From the NCBI GenBank assembly GCA_022495995.1, contig JAFEMH010001453.1, positions 372,001-436,000 on the forward strand: a DNA stretch of 64,000 bases. Direction: 5' to 3'. The first letter of the stretch is position 1. Each line of letters starts with the position of its first letter. Under the pieces are notes generated by a model. That model did not search any database, had not been told where the DNA came from, and saw nothing but the letters and a program-made list of their open reading frames with translations. The stretch is from Adenophora triphylla var. japonica. Its lineage: Eukaryota; Streptophyta; Magnoliopsida; Asterales; Campanulaceae. A program made the translations under genes and the position numbers. Positions 21,401 to 32,503 of the stretch are shown one piece after another.

Positions 21401-22117
21401 CTGTTTTGAAATTTTTTCAAACTAAGTGGGTCAGACTTTCGTTTTCTTGTATGGTGTTGTATTTTACTTCCTTTTTCTTTTTCTCCTATTCTTAACTGTT
21501 GCATTGCATGCATGCATCTCATAAAAAAAATCTTTCTTTTAAAAAAGGAATTAGACTTCTTTACCTCACACTACCACTGTCCGTGTCACACTGCACAGCT
21601 ACCCCTTAACCCATCGGAAAAGCCAAAGTGCGGGAAGTGTGGTGATCATGTCGCCTCCCTTCCGAGTCTCACTTGGCCATCCACTCATCAGTGCGCTTCG
21701 GCTGCACGGTGGGAGCCTGAAACCTAACCCTTATGTCACCCACTTTGCTAGGAGTACACTCCCCGTGACCGGTTGGTTTGACTAGCTTTTTCATGTAGAC
21801 AATTAATAAGGTCTTGGTGTTAAGTCACTACGAATCAATGATAAGTCAAGATCTATAAAGAAAATAAAGGCACTAAAAAAATTGATTTTCCTTTTAAAGG
21901 ACGTACCATGTAAAGTTTGAATGCTAGATCTTGTCTTATCATAGGTCTGTAGTACTTCCCATATATATCATCTTAAATGTCTATATGAGACGGTTAGTCA
22001 TTAGGATCCACCACTTTAGGACCTTTAGTTAGTTGCGAAAAAGGGGTATCCCTTCCAACCAAGAGTAGGTTCTATAAAAAAAATAGAGGGCTTTTTTGTA
22101 AATAAAATGCTTAACTA
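21401..22117 (+). other. leader of the Ogre-like element, no gene seen
   Basis: About 700 bases between primer site and first minisatellite. It should hold the 5' leader and the start of gag, but I recognise no gag N-terminus. The only open stretch (21512-21727) contains C-G-K-C-G-D-H without a family match. Confidence 0.5.
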
Positions 22118-22905
22118 CTCTTCATTTCTAGGACCCTCCGAGGTCCGCTCTTCATTTCTAGGACCCTACGAGGTCCACTCTTCGTTTCTAAGACCCTCCG
22201 AGGTCCACTCCTCATTTTTAGGACCTTCCGAGGTCCACTCCTCATTTCTAGGACCCTTCAAGGTCCACTCCTCACTTTTAGGACCCTCCGAGGTCCGCTC
22301 TTCATTTCTAGGACCCTCCGAGGTCCACTCTTCGTTTCTAAGACCCTCCGAGGTCCACTCCTCATTTCTAGGACCCTTCAAGGTCCACTCCTCATTTCTA
22401 GGACCCTCCGAGGTACACTCTCCATTTCTAGGACCCTCCGAGGTCCACTCTCCATTTCTAGGACCCTCCGAGGTCCACTCTCCATCTCTAGGACCCTCCG
22501 AGGTCCACTCTTCGTTTCTAAGACCCTCCGAGGTCCACTCCTCATTTTTAGGACCTTCCGAGGTCCACTCCTCATTTCTAGGACCCTTCAAGGTCCACTC
22601 TTCATTTCTAGGACCCTTCAAGGTCCACTTTTCATTTCTAGGACCCTTCAAGGTCCACTCCTCACTTCTAGGACCCTCCGAGGTCCACTCCTCATTTCTA
22701 GGACCTTTCAAGGTCCACTCCTCATTTCTAGGACCCTTCAAGGTCCACTCCTCATTTATAGGATCCTCCGAGGTCCACCCCTCATTCCTAGGACCCTCCG
22801 AGGTCCACTCTCCACTCTTCATTTCTAGGACCCTCCGAGGTCCACTCTTCATCTCTTGGACCCTTCAAGGTCCACACTCTCTACTACGGACCGTCCTAGG
22901 TCCAG
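22118..22905. repeat. 30-bp minisatellite (aggaccctccgaggtccactc)
   Basis: About 26 tandem units of 30 bases: ctcatttctaggaccctccg followed by aggtccact, with variants ttcgtttctaag and cccttcaagg. Because the unit is a multiple of three, both strands stay open for 230-313 codons. Each unit carries ggacc and ggtcc as short inverted arms around six bases. Confidence 0.95.
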
Positions 22906-23061
22906 TCTCTCTATCTTGGACCGTTCAAGGTTCACTCTTTGACCCTTCGTGGTGCTCTTCCTATACTAAGTCCACTCTCCCAATCTTGGACCATTCAAGG
23001 TCCGCTTCTCATCTTTTGGACCCTTCTAGGTCCACTCTCTCTATCTAGGACCACTAAAGGT

Positions 23062-23612
23062 CCACCCTTCCACCCGGGACCCTCCGTGGTCCACCTCTCA
23101 TCTCTCGGACCATCCATGGTCCACTCCTCTACCTTAGACCATCCATGGTCTATATCCTTCTAATTGGGACCCTTCGTGGTCCACCTCTCATCTCTCGGAC
23201 CATCCATGGTCCACTCCTCTACCTTAGACCATACATGGTCTATATCCTTCTACTTGGGACCCTTCGTGGTCCACCTCTCATCTCTCGGACCATCCATGGT
23301 CCACTCCTCTACCTTAGACCATCCATGGTCTATATCCTTCTACTTGGGACCCTCCGTGGTCCACCTCTCATCTCTCGGACCATCCATGGTCCACTCCTCT
23401 ACCTCAGACCATCCATGGTCTATATCCTTCTACTTGGGACCCTTCGTGGTCCACCTCTCATCTCTCGGACCATCCATGGTCCACTCCTCTACCTTAGACC
23501 CCATGGTCTACATCCTTCAAGGTAGGACCCTTCAAAGTTCTACCTCTTATCTCTTGAACCATCCACAGTCTACTCCCTTAGTCTTAAAACCATCCATAGT
23601 GTAGATCCTTTA
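23062..23612. repeat. 90-bp higher-order minisatellite
   Basis: Five units of 90 bases, each made of three sub-blocks of about 30: gaccct[c/t]cgtggtccacc, ggaccatccatggtccactc and agaccatccatggtctat. It evidently evolved from the same 30-bp family as 22118-22905. The last unit is shortened. Two sub-blocks are palindromes (ggaccat-cc-atggtcc). Confidence 0.93.
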
Positions 23613-23945
23613 TCTCTAGCACCCTTCAGCCAAAGACCCACCTAGATCAAACCTCTCTCGACCCATCTAGATCAAACCACCATCTAGGGCCTACCTAAGC
23701 CAACTTACCAATCAAGACCAATTCTCATCCAAGTCCGATCAGCTCGTCTAGATCACCCTCACTTATATTTGACCAAGGATCGAGTCATCTTCCTCTTCCT
23801 CTTTTACATTCATCCTCTCTCTTTCTCTAAACTTAACCCTGGTTGTATCATCAATCAGGGCCCCCTCGAACTACGGTGACCTGAGACTCGTATCTTAAAT
23901 GGTAAGGGTTACGTAGGCAACTCCAGCCCGGTCAAACTCAAAATT

Positions 23946-24587
23946 GTGGAGGTCAAATATTTTCTCAAGGATGCCTTAAGATTAATTATGAATCTAATTG
24001 GTTTAACTCCGCCATATGTTCTTACAGAATTCCACATCATGTCTCTGGAGAAAAGCATTGAAGCCCTCAAAGAAGTCTCAAACATGAGGTTGGGAGTGAT
24101 CAACCTCCTCAAAGACATGCATGAAATTGAGCAGCACCATTTGTCTTACATTCAGGAATATTTAAGAAGAGTTCCTCCTCCTGTTCAATTCCGGGGTCCC
24201 TATCATCCACATGCTTATGGTTCCCCTTATGGTCCTACACATCAGAATTTCTCATTCAGGATGCCTGCTGTGGCCACCAACCAACTAAAGGCATCAATAC
24301 CCGAGAAGAAGATCAACAAGGAACATTTTGATGACTTAGGAATGCCTGTGGGTGAGTTCTTCGACATTTTGGTGGGAAAGAATTTGATCAAGCCGCTCGA
24401 GAACTACAAGCCTATTAACCCAAGGGAAGACTTAGATACATCCAAGTTTTGCAGATACCACAAGTACGCTGGGCATACCACTGACAAATGTGTGCAACTG
24501 AAACGCTCAATTCAAAGATTGATCAACCAAGGGAAGACCCAAGGCCTCATTGATGAAGGAACCCTCACCCTTCGAGGGAAGATTTAG
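23946..24587 (+). pseudogene. gag: Tat/Ogre-type gag C-terminal fragment
   Basis: A 213-codon open frame ending in FCRYHKYAGHTTDKCVQLKR, the C-X2-H-X4-H-X4-C-like knuckle that closes gag in Tat/Ogre elements, followed by SIQRLINQGK. Upstream are a Pro/Tyr-rich segment (VPPPVQFRGPYHPHAYG) and a helical stretch (EALKEVSNMRLGVINLLKDM). The retrotrans_gag core is not recognisable, so this is a partial gag. The start shown is simply the first ATG. After it come 4.8 kb without pol. Confidence 0.75.
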
Positions 24588-27477
24588 ATTCATTCAGTCT
24601 TGTAGGTTCTAGTGCGTCTTTTTTGGGCATTGATATGTAATGTCCACTTTGAACTAGTTACTTCAATAATAAAAAAGGGTCTTTCTTTCTTTTCTCTCTA
24701 GACTTGAGACATAATCTCGCATTACTTTCAAGAAGATTGTTTTATTTATAATTATCACTTGGTTGCTAATCTCACTGATAAACTCACCGGCTAATAAAGT
24801 AAACAATGAATGAATGCTTTGATTGGAGTAAACAACTCACCGTTCCTTCTTCATATACACCATCCCTATACACCCTTCTCTCATACACTCTCTACATACT
24901 CAACCATATACTTTTCGTACACTATCTCCAGACCCTCTCCTTATACACACCCTCTATGCTCCCTCGAGCATACACTTCCCCAAATACACTCTCCCCCACT
25001 TAAACATCCTTTTCATATGATCAAGATAAGCAAAGACCGTTGTTGCTCATCATCAGAAAATAGCTGCTCACGCCACTGCAATTTAAAGAAGATGCAAGGG
25101 GTTGTTCTTATCCTTCGCAAGTGCTACATAAATATCAACTAGGGGCTCACCAACCCCCCAATCTCGCGTCTCCTCTGTTTTTTCCATTTGATCGTTAAGC
25201 TTTCATTGAATATGCTCACATATCTTTCTCATGGTCTGAATATATTTTGCCTTACATTAATAAGTCGGTTAAATGAGTTTGCATTTATTTTAAAAATACT
25301 CTTTTGAGAATGCTATCCAGTAGCGATTGAAGCTTAAACCTCTCACCATAGAAAACCATAACCTTATGCTCACTAAATGAATACCCTTTCATTTCAAGAT
25401 CGACAAGTTTTGAAACCCTAAAGAAGAAGCCCATACTAGGGGTTCCCCTGACTCACAAAGGAAGTAATCACCTCCAAGCTCAAGAAAGGCGGAATGCAAA
25501 AGAAACTCATACAAGGGGCTCCCTCGAAGGGACCACCTCCAAACCCAAGAGGGAAAAGGTAAAACCATCCTAAGGCATACACTAGGGGCTATCGCGAGCA
25601 AACAAATCCGAAGGCTTTTCTCGATAAGAGGGTGTTTAAAAAAAAAAAAAAAAAAAAAACCTCCATCACTTCGAAGTGAACCTCCCATCTCAAAGGTTGT
25701 GAAAATGAGACATCGAGTGAAGGTCCTATCGTGATCAAGTTACCTGCTGAAATCACAACAAACTCGCGAGAAGAAGCAACAAAAATTCCCTCTTGAACAA
25801 ATCCCGTAAACCAATTCCAAAGTCCATCCTCTCACTTTTAGAGGATTCCATCACCACCCTTGACCTTATCAAAATCAAAGTTAACCTCACTCTTAGAGGT
25901 TCTGAAGAAGCAACAACAAGAAAATCCCCTCACCTTAGAAATTCCAAATACATCCCTCAAGCCAACCTCTCAGCAAATGGCCCAGCCGACCTCTCACTTT
26001 AAGAGGTCATGTTAAGCATCACCCAATGATCGATCGCAACCCAGAGCCCAGCTACAACCACTACCGGATGGCATTCTCATTCTGAGTCACTTGTTATCCT
26101 ATGTGAGCATATTGCATACTCGCCAAGTTTGGGAACTCGTCCTATTCTTGAAACTCGTTTATTCGACTCTTCAAGCACCGCCTGCAAAAGTCTCACTGGG
26201 CTTCGCATCCGTGCCTCTCGGCGGCACTCCGGTAAAAGCAAGGAGACGCGTGCCGGGGACTACTCCTCGGCTTGTGAGAACAAAGGAGCAACGAATCTTG
26301 AATTGAAAGACAAAAATAGAAGGGGCTATAATCGGTCAAATCCCAATTTTTCTTCCACTCCGAGTCTTGTTTCTTCCACTCCAGCTTTTTTTCTATTTTT
26401 CATTCTCTCCCATAAAAGATCAATGCAAAGGTGGCACCGCACGAAAATTACCACCAAACGCCCGGAGCAAGAAGCAACAACGGAACATCCTTCTCCTTCC
26501 AAAAGTCAAGCCAGATTTCCAACTTCTAATCAAAGCAGTCATTATTTGTTTACTTATATAATTGGAATTTGACAAACCAATCAGTAAGGTCCATTCTCAA
26601 GCAATCAAGATATAATTCTGAACAAAACAAGTCTTCAAATATCTCGACAAGTCTTCTTTTCTACAATCTAGGAAGAGCCAAACACTGTCTTTCTGTCAGC
26701 AGGGGCTTCCATACACTTTTCTACACCTAGTGATGCTTATACTCTCCCAAAAGAGTCAAACCCAAAAGCGAGAGTGTCATACACGAAATCGGGATCCATT
26801 CCCACCTTCAAAAAATGTGCCCCTGCACATATACATTTCCGAGTCTTGTCCAGCGACTGATTGACTGTTGTTCGAAACAATGGGTCGCCTCCGTGGCCGC
26901 AAGATGACTCTGTCTGCAATAGGGATACATTGAATCTCTCCCAGCTGGGGCTTTTATTAAGCTGTTCTCTCAGTCTCTCTTTACCAGATTCCCTTCGGGT
27001 TTACTTTGCATCATCGACTGGGGCTACGCCATGGTCACTTCATCAAATGTTGAGGCTCCCCCCAACAGAAATAGGTCGACTATGCGGTTCTTCAGAAGAG
27101 GTCAGGGGCTCTAATCGAGGCTCCGACAAAGTCATATCTAGCAAGAAGGGCATCCCTTGTCATCAAGATCAGCATGTGGCAAACGCTTTGAGTTAGTTAG
27201 AAACATAATTAATCATGAGGCCTCTTTATCAAATAAACATACTTTCAAAATACCGTCCTCCTTGGTACCTTGTTTACAAAAATCACTCTTTGGTCTCCAC
27301 AAATTTTCAAACTCTTCAAATCCATCAAAGACGTATCTCTGTGACTCTCAAGATGACTCGGTCCTTATCTCTGGACATCAAACTTACCTAATCCCACCTT
27401 CTACCATAGACACTTACTCGGCCTCGCCTAGTTTAAACCATAACCTTTCTGCTCAAACTGCCTTGTTTAGACTACCT
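24588..27477. other. non-coding interior of the Ogre-like element
   Basis: No protease, RT or integrase motif in any frame. Visible features: a catacac/tatacacc-rich tract at 24850-25010, an A20 run at 25637-25659 and repeated short phrases of the form aggggct (25141, 25436, 25515, 25584, 26699, 27106) that recall the polypurine tract. Short ORFs at 26091-26572 and 26861-27483 show no family. Confidence 0.6.
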
Positions 27478-28015
27478 TTCTAAACCCTAGCCTCAAGCCT
27501 AGGTGACAAATACCTTTCTAAATCCTAGCTCCAAGCCTAGGTAACAAATCTCCTCTCTAAATCCTAGCCTCAAGCAAAAACTCCTCTCTAAGCCCTAGCC
27601 TTAAGCCTAGGTGACAAGTACCTCTCTAAGCCCTAGCCTTAAGCCTAGATAACAAATCTCCTCTCTAAAATCCTAGCCTCAAGCAAAAACTACTCTCTAA
27701 GCCCTAGCCTTAAGCCTAGGTGACAAGTACCTCTCTAAGCCCTATCCTTAAGCCTAGGTGACAAATACCTTTCTAAGCCCTAGCCTTAAGCCTAGATGAC
27801 AAAACTCCTCTCTAAGCCCTAGCCTTAAGCCTAGGTGACAAATACCTTTCTAAGCCCTAGCCTTAAGCCTAGATGACAAATCTCCTCTCTAAACCCTAGC
27901 CTTAAGCCTAGGTGACAAATACCTTTCTAAATCCTAGCTCCAAGCCTAGGTAACAAATCGCCTCTCTAAACCCTAGCCTTAAGCCTAGGAGACAAGACTC
28001 CTCTCTAAGCCTTAG
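27478..28015. repeat. 38-40-bp minisatellite (ccctagccttaagcctaggt)
   Basis: About 14 units of ctctctaagccctagccttaagcctaggtgacaaatac or shorter variants. The centre ctagccttaagcctag is a palindrome with one mismatched pair, so the array is a row of potential small hairpins. Unit lengths vary, which gives several frames and no ORF. Confidence 0.92.
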
Positions 28016-28184
28016 CAATGATCATCCCAAACTTTTAATCGCTTGGTTCTTCGGCTCGGGAAGCCATAGTAATCCCAATCAATTCACACAACTATTCCTC
28101 ATCAGTAGCCTAAGTCCTTTGGCAGCTACAGTTTTCATCATTAGTGGCCTAAGTCCTCCGGCAGCCACGAATCCAAATTTTTCA

Positions 28185-28985
28185 CAAGGGGTGACTCCCG
28201 CAGAAGTCAAATTTTTCACAAGGGGTGACTCCCGCAGAAGTCAAATTTTCACAAGGGGTGACTCCCTTGAAGTCAAATTTTTCACAAGGGGGACTCCGCA
28301 GAAGTCAAATTTTCACAAGGGGTGACTCCCAGAAGTCAAATTTTCACAAGGGGTGACTGCCAGAAGTCAAATTTTCACAAGGGGTGACTCCCGCAGAAGT
28401 CAAATTTTCACAAGGGGTGACTCCCGCAGAAGTCAAATTTTTCACAAGGGGTGACTCCCGCAGAAGTCAAATTTTCACAAGGGGTGACTCCCGCAGAAGT
28501 CAAATTTTTCACAAGGGGTGACTCCCGCAGAAGTCAAATTTTTCACAAGGGGTGACTCCCGCAGAAGTCAAATTTTCACAAGGGGTGACTCCCGCAGAAG
28601 TCAAATTTTTCACAAGGGGTGACTCCCGCAGAAGTCAAATTTTTCACAAGGGGTGACTCCCGCAGAAGTCAAATTTTCACAAGGGGTTACTCCCGCAGAA
28701 GTCAAATTTTTCACAAGGGGTGACTCCCGCAGAAGTCAAATTTTCACAAGGGGTGACTCCCGCAGAAGTCAAATTTTCACAAGGGGTGACTCCCTTGAAG
28801 TCAATTTTTCACAAGGGGTGACTCCCGCAGAAGTCAAATTTTCACAAGGGGTGACTCCGCAGAAGTCAAATTTTCACAATTTTGGGGTGACTCCTGCAGA
28901 AGTCAAATTTTCACAAGGGGTGACTCCCGCAGAAGTCAAATTTTCACAAGGGGTGACTCCCGCAGAAGTCAAACTCTCACAAAAC
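28185..28985. repeat. 33-bp minisatellite (cacaaggggtgactcccgca)
   Basis: About 25 units of tttcacaaggggtgactcccgcagaagtcaaa, with one- to four-base length variants (for example a missing cgc or an extra t). It lies just upstream of the polypurine tract and 3' LTR, a position where a similar-looking but unrelated array sits in the second Tat-type element (31408-32150). Confidence 0.95.
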
Positions 28986-29325
28986 TTTTGGGTGATTCCC
29001 GCACAGTTACATTCCAGTGACTCTCATACAGTCACATATTTCCGGGTGATTCCCACTCAAATCGCATCTTTGGTTTGAGACGTTGCACGTCCGCCATTCT
29101 CGGGTACTAAACGCCCACCCTTTCTGAACTACGACTTGGCTTGATTCCTCTTGGGATACGTAGCTAGCCCGACGTGGGTCCGGCCGCGCTTGACCTACAG
29201 GTCATCTTTTTTTGTGACTCAGCTCGAGTCCAACCCTTGCATCCGCAAAATCATTCTCTTACCTCCTGAAATCCCTTTTTTCAGGACGGATCCTATTTTT
29301 TCTATCGTCGACCCCACTTGTCTTA

Positions 29326-29349
29326 CAAGAAGCGTCGCCGAGGGGCTAC
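29326..29349 (+). other. polypurine tract of the Ogre-like element
   Basis: gaagcgtcgccgaggggctac leads directly into the TG of the 3' LTR. The same phrase gtcgccgaggggct precedes the second Tat-type LTR at 32490, 45882 and 55129, linking the two families. Confidence 0.7.
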
Positions 29350-30389
29350 TGTTAGTACCCGGTCCGAAAAAAGGTATTCTAAATACCTGGCCCGGTGTAA
29401 TTAAATAGAAACCCTAAAATCCCTTAAATCAATCGGTCAACCCCGCCGTCATTTGCCTGCGTGGAAAGCACGCCAGGTCAAAGTGCCGATCGGCCCTTTA
29501 TTCGCTATGGCCGATCGACCCTTTTATTTGGTGCCGATCGAACCTTCAATAATTGTGCCGATCGACCCTTCAGCTGGCCCAGCCCAGGTACCGAAGCACT
29601 ATAAATAGGGGTGACCGGTTCCCCAATTTCGACACACAATTCACTCGGGAGAAACGAGATTACTCTTGTTTTACCCACAGTTTTTCTTACTCTCTTCGAA
29701 TCGCCCTAGATTCGACCCCAAAGTCTTGCTACAATTGGTAAGACTCTTTTTAATATTTTTGTTCCCTATTATTATTATTGTCTTATTATATTTGCATGTT
29801 TATTATATTTTAATTGTTTCTTTATGCTAGATTTAGGACTGTTTTAATATATTTAAATATGCAATAGCCAAGGATGATCTAAGGTTTCGTCCAAGGAACC
29901 CAATGGATCTAGGAACTATTTCTTACCTTCCACCTTAGTAATAATTGTCCCATGATCAACAATCCCCCAAGGATGAACGTTGGTTAGTGCACCTTCCGAG
30001 GGCCTAACTCAAAGGTTCTAGGGTGTGATCATCAATTAATTCTTTCTCTCCCCTCCTCCTTATGCATGATCCCGTTTCTTCTATCTATTCCTGTAAACAC
30101 CGCACACAACCAACACCCCACATGCTAGAAAGACCGATTCGTCGGGCAATAGGAGTGATAACGTTTCTTCTTCTGTTGTAACTTGACCCCCGAACCCAAT
30201 TAACTGTTTAGCCTTTTTTCAAAGCTTTGAGCTATATCAAAGTGGCGTGGCGACTCTCAAAATTAAACTAATATTTTAATATGGTTTAAAGCGAGTGTCA
30301 CTAAATGAACATCCCATTTCGATCCGACATTATATGATTAATTATTTCAAACTTCCGAATGCGCATTGCATCGGGACGGGGTATTCACA
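29350..30389 (+). repeat. 3' LTR of the Ogre/Tat-like element
   Basis: Full length and near identical to the 5' LTR. Its inner base 29923 is also the left edge of the triplicated block; partial copies recur at 43305-43771 and 52553-53019. TATA box at 29600. Confidence 0.95.
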
Positions 30390-30640
30390 AAAACACGGCA
30401 CATTTCAAAAAAGACCGTCACCAAACACGGCTCAGTTCAAAAGTCCGTCACAAAACACGTCACATTCACAACAGAAGACTGTCACAAAACACGACACATT
30501 TCAAAAAAGTCCGTCACAAAACACAACACATTGAAAAAGAGTCCGTTCCAACACGACACGTTTTATTTCAAAAAGGCCCCGTTTTCACACGGCACATCCT
30601 ATCCCAAAAAATCCGTTCCAAGCAAATTTTTCCGACACCC
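30390..30640. repeat. right part of the split cgtcacaaaacacg minisatellite
   Basis: Continues the array of 20230-20338 after the Ogre insertion: cgtcacaaaacacggcacatttc repeated about six times with drift. Overlapping plus-strand ORFs in three frames come from this repeat and are not genes. Copies recur at 43772-44010 and 53020-53250. Confidence 0.85.
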
Positions 30641-30931
30641 ACAAAAGTTCAATGCTCAACAGTGCATACAAAAAAACACCATCAAAGTACAAGCCATTCA
30701 AGCATGCAAAAAACCCATTTCAAATGAGACACTTTATTTTCACAAATCAAAGTTAAATTTTCGACAAAAATTACATACCCATGATCCATACACATTCAAT
30801 TTCAACAATCCATCATCAGTTTCATAAAATAAGCATGGCAACAACAAAATCCACAAAATGGCAAGAACCAAACCCTAGTTCTAGCATGTTATCAACCAAA
30901 GCAAAAATCAAAGACAAAATTTGATTCTTAC

Positions 30932-31284
30932 CTCCATTTTCGCTTTTCCCTTCGAATTGTGCGTATGCACATCTGGGTATAACTAATTCGAATTAATTGT
31001 AGAAGGTTTGTAGATGGAAAAATTCCTTTATAAATCCAATCTCCTCTCGATGGCTTCTTGGCCCCTTTGGTGAGGATATCACCTATATTCTTTTGCCATA
31101 TCGAAGGATTAACAAAAGGAAAGGTTTTCTTGGGTGAATCTTGGCTCAATAATGGCAGTTTCTCCTCTCTCTCTCTCCCCGGCGGCTGAATATTTAAGAA
31201 AGATGGTGGAATGACGACATTTGCAGTTTGAAACTGCTTTAAATAGTCTGTCTCCCTCTCAGATCCGTGCGGACCACCTTGCAA
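30932..31284 (-). pseudogene. probable 5' exon of the antisense PMD gene, unit 1
   Basis: A minus-strand frame of 118 codons runs MQGGPHGSERETDYLKQ to RREKRKWR and stops at a donor GAG|GTAAGA (GT at 30931-30930). The next recognisable acceptor on this strand is ctgcag|GAGG at 20143/20142, the start of the PMD exon. Joining them keeps phase (two bases plus one), which supports one gene whose intron was split by the Ogre-like element. The peptide itself matches no family I know. An in-frame TGA follows soon after the junction, so the gene is not functional now. Confidence 0.55.
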
Positions 31285-31407
31285 GTGCAGGCAGGCGCCG
31301 TACGGACCACTTTGCAGCCTTAGTCAATTGACTTTCTCGCCCCTACAATCTTTGTCCTTGGCTGTCCAAAAGCCATTCCCTGCAAATTTCATGCACTTTG
31401 GTCCCCA

Positions 31408-32150
31408 AAAGTACTTTCGGCCCTCATCGTAAGCCTGAATCCTTTCCCGACAGCCATCGTATGCCCGGATCTCACCCCAACTAAGTGGCAAAGTACATTC
31501 AGCCGTCATCATAAACCCGAATCCTTTCCCGGCAGCCATTGTAAGCCCGGATCTCGCCCCAACTAAGTGGCAAAGTACTTTCGGCCGTCATCGTAAGCCC
31601 AAATTCTTTTCCCCGATACCATCGTAAGCCCGGATCTGGCCCCAACTAAGTGGCAAAGTACTTTCGGCCGTCATCGTAAGCCCCAATCCTTTCCCGGCAG
31701 CCATCGTAAGCCCGGATCTCGCCCCAACTAAGTGGAAAAGTACTTTTGGCCGTCATTGTAAGCCCAAATTATTTTCCCCGACAGCCATCGTAAGCCCGAA
31801 TCTCGCCCAACTAAGTGGCAAAGTACTTTCGACCGTCATCGTAAGCCCGAATTCTTTTCCCGGCGGTCATCGTAAGCCCGAATCTCACCCCAACTAAGTG
31901 GAAAAGTACTTTCGGCCGTCATCGTAAGCCCAAACACCTTTCCCTAAGCAGCCATCGTAAGCTCCGATCTCGCCCCAACTAAGTGGCAAACTACTTTCGA
32001 CCGTCATAGTAAGCCCAAATCCTTTCTCGCCGTCATCGTAAGTCCGAATCCTTTTTTCGGCCGTCATCGTAGCCCGAATCCTTTCTCGGCCGCCATCGTA
32101 AGCCCGAATTCTTTCCCTCGCGTGTCGTAAGCCTGAATTTTCTCCCGCTT
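31408..32150. repeat. composite catcgtaagccc minisatellite, unit 1
   Basis: About eight units of ~82-90 bases built from catcgtaagcccgaatc, ccatcgtaagcccggatctc and gccccaactaagtggcaaag, then tactttcggccgt. It precedes a polypurine tract and LTR, so it is the 3' variable region of a Tat-type element. Minus-strand ORFs here are by-products. Confidence 0.92.
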
Positions 32151-32503
32151 AAGCAACAAAACATTTCCAACTAAGGAATCGCGAATGCCCCCGAGACCAT
32201 CAAGTCTCGACACTTACACAAAACAAATCAGTCTCACTTAGGTCCGTACGCCTTCAAACAAGCCTCACTCAGACGAACACCTCCAAATAGTTTCCCATGT
32301 GTCGAGGCCCCTCCAAATTGCCCTCACACTCGAACTACGATTAGGCTTGATTCCCACTCGGGATACGTAGGAATCATATCAAAGGGTTCAGCCATCCGAC
32401 CAACATGGTCATTTCACTCTCCCTCCCGACAAGCGATCAAGATTGGGATTATTATTTTTATCGACGACCCCACTTTCTTCATAAGTGACGTCGCCGAGGG
32501 CTT

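Larger units (their letters stand above)
20339..30389 (+). mobile_element. 10.05-kb non-autonomous Ogre/Tat-like retrotransposon
   Basis: LTRs of 1043 and 1040 bases (20339-21381, 29350-30389), both tgttagtacccggtccg...gtattcaca, flanked by a perfect AAAAC duplication (20334-20338, 30390-30394). The primer site is of the tRNA-Arg type used by Ogre/Tat elements. Only a gag C-terminus (23946-24587) is recognisable; protease, RT, RNase H and integrase are absent. Four separate minisatellite arrays make up about 2.6 kb of the interior. The LTRs differ at roughly 15-20 positions by eye, so insertion is fairly recent. Confidence 0.93.

Noticed and set aside
22107..23048. 313-codon plus-strand ORF and overlapping 228-codon minus-strand ORF
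   Set aside because: Both exist only because the 30-bp minisatellite unit is a multiple of three and lacks stops; the peptides are simple repeats and both strands are open at once.
24850..25010. tatacacc-rich tract as a telomere-like or satellite array
   Set aside because: The phrase is irregular in spacing and not a telomere unit; it looks like low-complexity sequence.
26091..26572. ORFs in the Ogre-like interior as pol remnants
   Set aside because: No protease, RT or integrase motif; overlapping frames and no similarity between them and known pol blocks.
28185..28985. Regular ~33-base repeats resembling a CRISPR array
   Set aside because: Units are contiguous with no unique spacers, no cas genes are near, and the context is a plant retrotransposon.
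30295..30827. Three overlapping plus-strand ORFs, repeated in units 2 and 3
   Set aside because: They come from the cgtcacaaaacacg minisatellite; conservation among units reflects the recent triplication, not selection.
31324..31539. Minus-strand repeat proteins (also 44883-45363, 53956-54852)
   Set aside because: Products of the catcgtaagccc array, with frames broken differently in each unit.
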